Below are positions 56,717 through 64,000 of a stretch of 64,000 bases of DNA, in pieces (the stretch's first letter is position 1; every line of letters starts with the position of its first letter). The stretch covers positions 286,301 to 350,300 of the forward strand of contig JANLFL010000002.1 of the NCBI GenBank assembly GCA_024655965.1, given 5' to 3'. The DNA is from Caldisericota bacterium. GTDB taxonomy: Bacteria; Caldisericota; JANLFM01. The position numbers and the translations under genes are program-made. The notes beneath the pieces were generated by a model. It was not told where the DNA came from, did not search any database, and saw only the letters and a list, made by a program, of their open reading frames with translations.

Positions 56717-58773
56717 CCCTTCAAAGTTTTTTCTATCCCCATTCGGTCGCCGTCGCTGGTTCAGCTTCCGAGGGAAAGCTGGGGTTTTTCTTAATAAAAC
56801 AACTCCTTGAAGGAGGGTTCAGCAAGGTTTATGCCATAAACCCAAAGGGAAAGGGTGCTTTCTCCGTTCCCGGTTTCAGGGAAGCCCGGGAGATCGGCGA
56901 GGAGGTGGACCTGGTGGTCATCGCCTCTCCCGCCCCCACTGTCAAAGAGGTCCTCGAGGACTGCGGAAAAAGCGGGATCAAAAGCGCGGTAATCATCTCG
57001 GCCGGTTTCTCGGAGATCGGAAACTGGAAAGAGGAGCAGAAACTCCTTCAAATCGCCCGAAAGTTCTCAATGCGGCTAATCGGACCGAATTGCGCGGGGA
57101 TCGTCAACACCCATCACAGGCTATTTGCCACCCTGGAGACCAGGCCCCCCTCGGGATGCACAGCTTTCATCTCCCAGAGCGGAGCTCTGGGAGGAGCCGT
57201 TCTTTCCTGGGCAGAGGAACAGGGTTTGGGTTTTTCCAAATTCGTCAGTTACGGAAACGGTATTGACATCGACGACGTGGAGCTTCTTGATTACCTCGCA
57301 GATGACCCGGAGACAAAGGTTGTAGCCCTCTACCTGGAAACCGCAAGGAAGGGAAGGGAGCTCCTCCGTGCCATCCGGAATGTCTCCAGAAAAAAGCCCC
57401 TGGTCTTGATCAAATCAGGAAAATCTCAGGCGGGGAAGAGGGCAACCCTTTCCCACACAGGGTCTCTGGCAGGGTCGGATGAAGTTTTCGACTGCGCCCT
57501 AAAGGACACCGGAGCTATCCGGGTAGAAGGGATTGAGGAAATGTTCGACCTCTGCCGGGGCTTCTCCCTGCTCCCCCCAGTAACCGGGAAGAAAGTTCTG
57601 ATTGTAACCAATTCAGGCGGGCCGGGGGTCCTAACCACCGATAAAGCAGAGGAAATGGGCTTGGAAGTCGCCGAACCATCCGCCCCCCTGAAGGAAAAAT
57701 TTAGGAGGTTCCTCACCCCTCGATGTTCTTTGAAGAACCCGGTGGACTTCACCGTAGAGGGGACAGAGGAGGACTTTCAACGGACCCTAGCCCTCGGACT
57801 GAAGGGGGATGATGGAGATGGCGAGTACAACTCAGCAATCGCCATAAATGTGGGAACCCCATTTTTGGACTCCGTCTCCCTGGCCAGAGGAATCGCCTCC
57901 GGGGCAAAGGAGACGGGTAAACCAGTACTTGCGAGCTTTCTCGCCGGAAAGATTGTGGAGGAGGGGATTCGCTTCCTGAAGGAAAACGGGATCCCCAATT
58001 TTCAAACGGGGGAGCGGGCCGCCAAAGTAATTTCCTTGATGCACCAGTACCACATCAATAAAGAGAAGATAAAGGACCTTCCACCTTCTCCGGAGCCTTT
58101 GAGAAGGAAGAGGGGCTTTAAATTTCCCCAAACTGAGCCCGAGGTTTTTCAGTTCCTCAAGGACCTCAGACTCCCTGTCCCCGATTTTCGATTTGCGGAA
58201 ACCGAACCCCAAGCGATGAAATTTGCCGGGGAGGTCGGATTCCCCCTGGTAATGAAACTTGTTTCTCATTCCGTGGTTCACAAATCCGAGGTAGGAGGGG
58301 TGGTGCTCAACATTCAGGACCTCAAGGGGGTCCAGGAGAGCTTCCAAAAACTAAAAGAAAAAGTACCCCCCGGAGATTTTCTGGGAGTGACCATGTTTCC
58401 CATGATCAGCGCTCTTTTCGAAGCTCTGGTAGGGGTGTACCGCGATCCCCAATTTGGTCCGGTGATCGCCTTCGGGATGGGGGGAATTTATACGGAAATT
58501 CTCAAGGACGTTTCCCTGAGACTAGCCCCTTTAGATGAAGAAGGCGCTGGTTTCCTGATTGAGGAAACAAAGTTTTCCAAGATCCTGAAGGGTGCAAGGG
58601 GTAAGAAAGGGTGCGACCTGGAATCCCTGGTGGACTTACTGGTGAAAGTTTCCCGGATGCCCTTCCTTTTCCAGGAAATTGGAGAGATGGATCTGAACCC
58701 TGTTTTTCTCCTCGAAAAAGGAGTTTTGATTGGAGATGCGAGAATAATTCAGATACCAGGAGGAAAAAAATAA
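56713..58773 (+). CDS. ADP-forming acyl-CoA synthetase, fused alpha-beta
   Basis: 686 aa. N-terminal CoA-binding domain (SVAVAGSASEGKLG, AINPKG, VVIASPAPT), ligase domain with the phospho-His loop in SHTGSLAGSD, and C-terminal ATP-grasp (FPLVMKLVSHSVVHKSEVGGVVLN). It turns acyl-CoA + ADP + Pi into acid + CoA + ATP, the energy-yielding step of peptide fermentation. Placed after iorAB, the likely substrates are indoleacetyl-, phenylacetyl- and hydroxyphenylacetyl-CoA. Fusion of both subunits occurs in several bacteria; archaea often split them. Confidence 0.95.
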   Translation: MTLQSFFYPHSVAVAGSASEGKLGFFLIKQLLEGGFSKVYAINPKGKGAFSVPGFREAREIGEEVDLVVIASPAPTVKEVLEDCGKSGIKSAVIISAGFSEIGNWKEEQKLLQIARKFSMRLIGPNCAGIVNTHHRLFATLETRPPSGCTAFISQSGALGGAVLSWAEEQGLGFSKFVSYGNGIDIDDVELLDYLADDPETKVVALYLETARKGRELLRAIRNVSRKKPLVLIKSGKSQAGKRATLSHTGSLAGSDEVFDCALKDTGAIRVEGIEEMFDLCRGFSLLPPVTGKKVLIVTNSGGPGVLTTDKAEEMGLEVAEPSAPLKEKFRRFLTPRCSLKNPVDFTVEGTEEDFQRTLALGLKGDDGDGEYNSAIAINVGTPFLDSVSLARGIASGAKETGKPVLASFLAGKIVEEGIRFLKENGIPNFQTGERAAKVISLMHQYHINKEKIKDLPPSPEPLRRKRGFKFPQTEPEVFQFLKDLRLPVPDFRFAETEPQAMKFAGEVGFPLVMKLVSHSVVHKSEVGGVVLNIQDLKGVQESFQKLKEKVPPGDFLGVTMFPMISALFEALVGVYRDPQFGPVIAFGMGGIYTEILKDVSLRLAPLDEEGAGFLIEETKFSKILKGARGKKGCDLESLVDLLVKVSRMPFLFQEIGEMDLNPVFLLEKGVLIGDARIIQIPGGKK

Positions 58774-58774
58774 C

Positions 58775-62498
<3,724 letters not shown>

Positions 62499-62502
<4 letters not shown>

Positions 62503-62795
62503 AAATTTCCTTAGAAACTCTGAAACACATCGCTCACCTCGCCAGGCTGGAGTTCTCTCCTGATGAACTCTCCCGTTTTTACGAGCAGATGGTCGAGCTC
62601 CTCGACCACTTCGCCAGAATTTCCGAATTGGACACAGAGGACGTTCCTCCGACATTCGGGGTGTTGCCCCTTTATAACGTGATGCGGGAGGACAAACCTG
62701 GGGAGACCCTCAAGAGGGAAGAGGCCCTGATGAACGCTCCTGAGCAGGAAGAAGGGTTCTTTAAAATCCCCACGATCCTGGAGGGGGAGAATTGA
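62499..62795 (+). CDS. gatC: Asp/Glu-tRNA amidotransferase subunit C
   Basis: 98 aa from the ATG at 62499 (ATGA overlap with the preceding gene). HIAHLARLEFSPDELSRF...VELLDHFARISELDTEDVPPT and the C-terminal FFKIPTILE are GatC hallmarks. It holds GatA and GatB together in the enzyme that converts Glu-tRNA(Gln) or Asp-tRNA(Asn) to the amide. The frame is open upstream inside the membrane protein gene. Confidence 0.95.
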
Positions 62796-64000
62796 TATTC
62801 CACCCGGCTCATGAAATTTCCCAGAAAATAAAAAAAGGGAAACTTTCCCCTCGGGAAGTCGTTGAGGAGTCCATCAGGTGGGCGCAGAAACTTGAGGAAA
62901 AGATCCACTCCTTCATTACCCTGGACCCCGAGAAAGCGCTTGAAAGGGCAAAAAAGATCGAGGAAAAAATTTCCCGCGGGGAGGAGACCGGGCCCCTGGC
63001 TGGAATTCCGGTTGCAGTTAAGGACAACATCTGCACCCGGGGCATAGAAACCACTTGCGGCTCCAAGATCCTTAAGGGGTTCATCCCCCCTTACAATGCC
63101 ACCGTTGTTGAGAAATTGGAAAAGGCGGGGGCGATAATCATCGGGAAGACAAATTGTGACGAATTTGCCATGGGTTCATCCACGGAAAATTCCGCTTTCT
63201 TTAAAACTTTTAACCCCTGGGACCTCGAAAGGGTCCCCGGAGGCTCTTCAGGTGGGTCAGCGACCAGCGTTGCCTCCTACCAAGTATTCCTTTCCCTGGG
63301 TTCAGACACTGGGGGCTCCGTGCGCCAACCCGCCAGTTTCTGCGGGATTTACGGTTTGAAGCCCACATACGGTAGGGTTTCGAGGTTCGGGCTGGTGGCT
63401 TTCGCCTCCTCACTTGACCAGATCGGGACTTTTGCCCGGAACGTCAAAGACCTCGCCCTTATAACCGAGGCGATCTCGGGACATGACCCCAGGGACTCCA
63501 CCTCCCTTCCTGAAGAAGTCCCCCCCTATTTTGACGAACTCCAAGATTCTCCCCGGGCTTTGAGGATCGGGGTACCCTGGGGACTCCTTCAAGAGGGAAT
63601 CTCAGCCGAGGTCAAGGAGGCTTTCGAAGATGCCTTGAAAATTTTCGAGCGGTTGGGCTTCCCTATCCTCGAAGTCTCCCTGCCACATGCCTCTTACGGG
63701 ATCCCCACCTATTACCTGATAGCCCCTGCGGAAGCCTCGGCAAACCTGGCGAGATACGATGGAATTCGCTTCGGCTTGAGGGAAATCGGGGAAGGAGACC
63801 TCATTTCTCTTTACAAAAAAACCCGGGGGGAAGGCTTCGGGGCTGAGGTCAAAAGGAGGATCATGCTGGGGACTTTCGCCCTTTCCTTAGGCTACAGGGA
63901 AGCATTTTACCTCAAAGCCCAAAAAGTAAGGACGCTGATCCGAAAGGATTTCGAGGAGGCTTTTAATAAAGTGGGTCTGATCGCCCTGCCAACCTCCCCT
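62792..64000 (+). CDS. gatA: Asp/Glu-tRNA amidotransferase subunit A, 3' truncated
   Basis: TTG start at 62792 overlapping the gatC stop as TTGA, with GGAGGGG upstream; the frame runs off the window end. The amidase triad is seen: Lys in IPVAVKDNIC, the Gly/Ser-rich VPGGSSGGSA, and cis-Ser plus Ser in GSDTGGSVRQPA. About 400 of the usual 480 residues are present. GatA releases ammonia from glutamine for tRNA amidation. gatB should follow. Confidence 0.95.
   Translation, partial: MIFHPAHEISQKIKKGKLSPREVVEESIRWAQKLEEKIHSFITLDPEKALERAKKIEEKISRGEETGPLAGIPVAVKDNICTRGIETTCGSKILKGFIPPYNATVVEKLEKAGAIIIGKTNCDEFAMGSSTENSAFFKTFNPWDLERVPGGSSGGSATSVASYQVFLSLGSDTGGSVRQPASFCGIYGLKPTYGRVSRFGLVAFASSLDQIGTFARNVKDLALITEAISGHDPRDSTSLPEEVPPYFDELQDSPRALRIGVPWGLLQEGISAEVKEAFEDALKIFERLGFPILEVSLPHASYGIPTYYLIAPAEASANLARYDGIRFGLREIGEGDLISLYKKTRGEGFGAEVKRRIMLGTFALSLGYREAFYLKAQKVRTLIRKDFEEAFNKVGLIALPTSP

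Overview
The window reads as a chromosome segment of an anaerobic bacterium with a Gram-positive (monoderm) type of envelope. The monoderm evidence is a protein ending in an LPXTG sortase signal, a heliorhodopsin (a family largely confined to monoderms), surface proteins with a single C-terminal membrane anchor, and a four-domain ribosomal protein S1. The anaerobic evidence is a glycyl radical enzyme with its activase, indolepyruvate:ferredoxin oxidoreductase, ADP-forming acyl-CoA synthetase and many 4Fe-4S proteins. GTG and TTG starts are frequent and 4-bp gene overlaps are common. I cannot name the lineage; a deep-branching actinobacterial or clostridial-type group is only a guess.

Layout. 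1-1.5 kb: end of an LPXTG surface adhesin. 1.8-9.0 kb (minus): nadA-nadB-nadC-rpsA-nth-nuclease-like-cinA. 9.0-13.8 kb (plus): a Lon-family protease and two secreted, membrane-anchored zinc-ribbon proteins that share a nearly identical 451-bp 3' end. 13.8-19.9 kb (minus): M28 peptidase, glycerate 2-kinase, FAH-family hydrolase, methylglyoxal synthase, a secreted caspase-like protease, YbaK and a GntR regulator. 20.1-23.4 kb (plus): a hydroxyproline-dehydratase-type glycyl radical enzyme with its activase. 23.5-24.6 kb (minus): FMN riboswitch, riboflavin transporter RibU and an archaeal-type CTP-dependent riboflavin kinase. 24.6-37.2 kb (minus): an orphan Cas10/Csx11-like protein, DUF4129 and DUF58 membrane proteins, acyl carrier protein, an ECF sigma/anti-sigma pair, tsaB-tsaE, a polar amino-acid ABC transporter, an arginase-fold protein and a PAS/GAF/HD-GYP sensor.

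37.2-45.9 kb (plus): a cluster resembling the ORP (orange protein) system: DUF134 regulator, two NifX-like cluster-binding proteins, two MinD-type ATPases with ferredoxin inserts, a metallo-beta-lactamase-fold enzyme, radical SAM, CGGC protein and a 59-aa zinc ribbon. An ACR3-like exporter broken by an in-frame UAG, a tandem UspA protein and a decayed NifX-like pseudogene follow. 46.1-48.9 kb (minus): heliorhodopsin, an MGMT-fold protein, an AT-rich DUF4268 gene and tRNA-Ser. 49.0-64 kb (plus): endonuclease Q, MutM, QueG, a DOMON-cytochrome b561 protein, an EamA exporter, the operon iorA-iorB-acd-hisC-like, then ligA, a membrane protein, gatC and the start of gatA.

Pathways that come together: de novo NAD synthesis (nadABC); flavin scavenging under FMN control; aromatic amino-acid fermentation (transaminase, IorAB, ADP-forming synthetase giving reduced ferredoxin and ATP); hydroxyproline use (glycyl radical dehydratase under GntR control); base-excision repair (Nth, EndoQ, MutM). 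The most unusual items are the orphan Cas10-like protein, the heliorhodopsin in an anaerobe, the ORP-like cluster with its palindromic operator inside the promoter, the archaeal-type riboflavin kinase under a bacterial riboswitch, and the duplicated zinc-ribbon anchor module.
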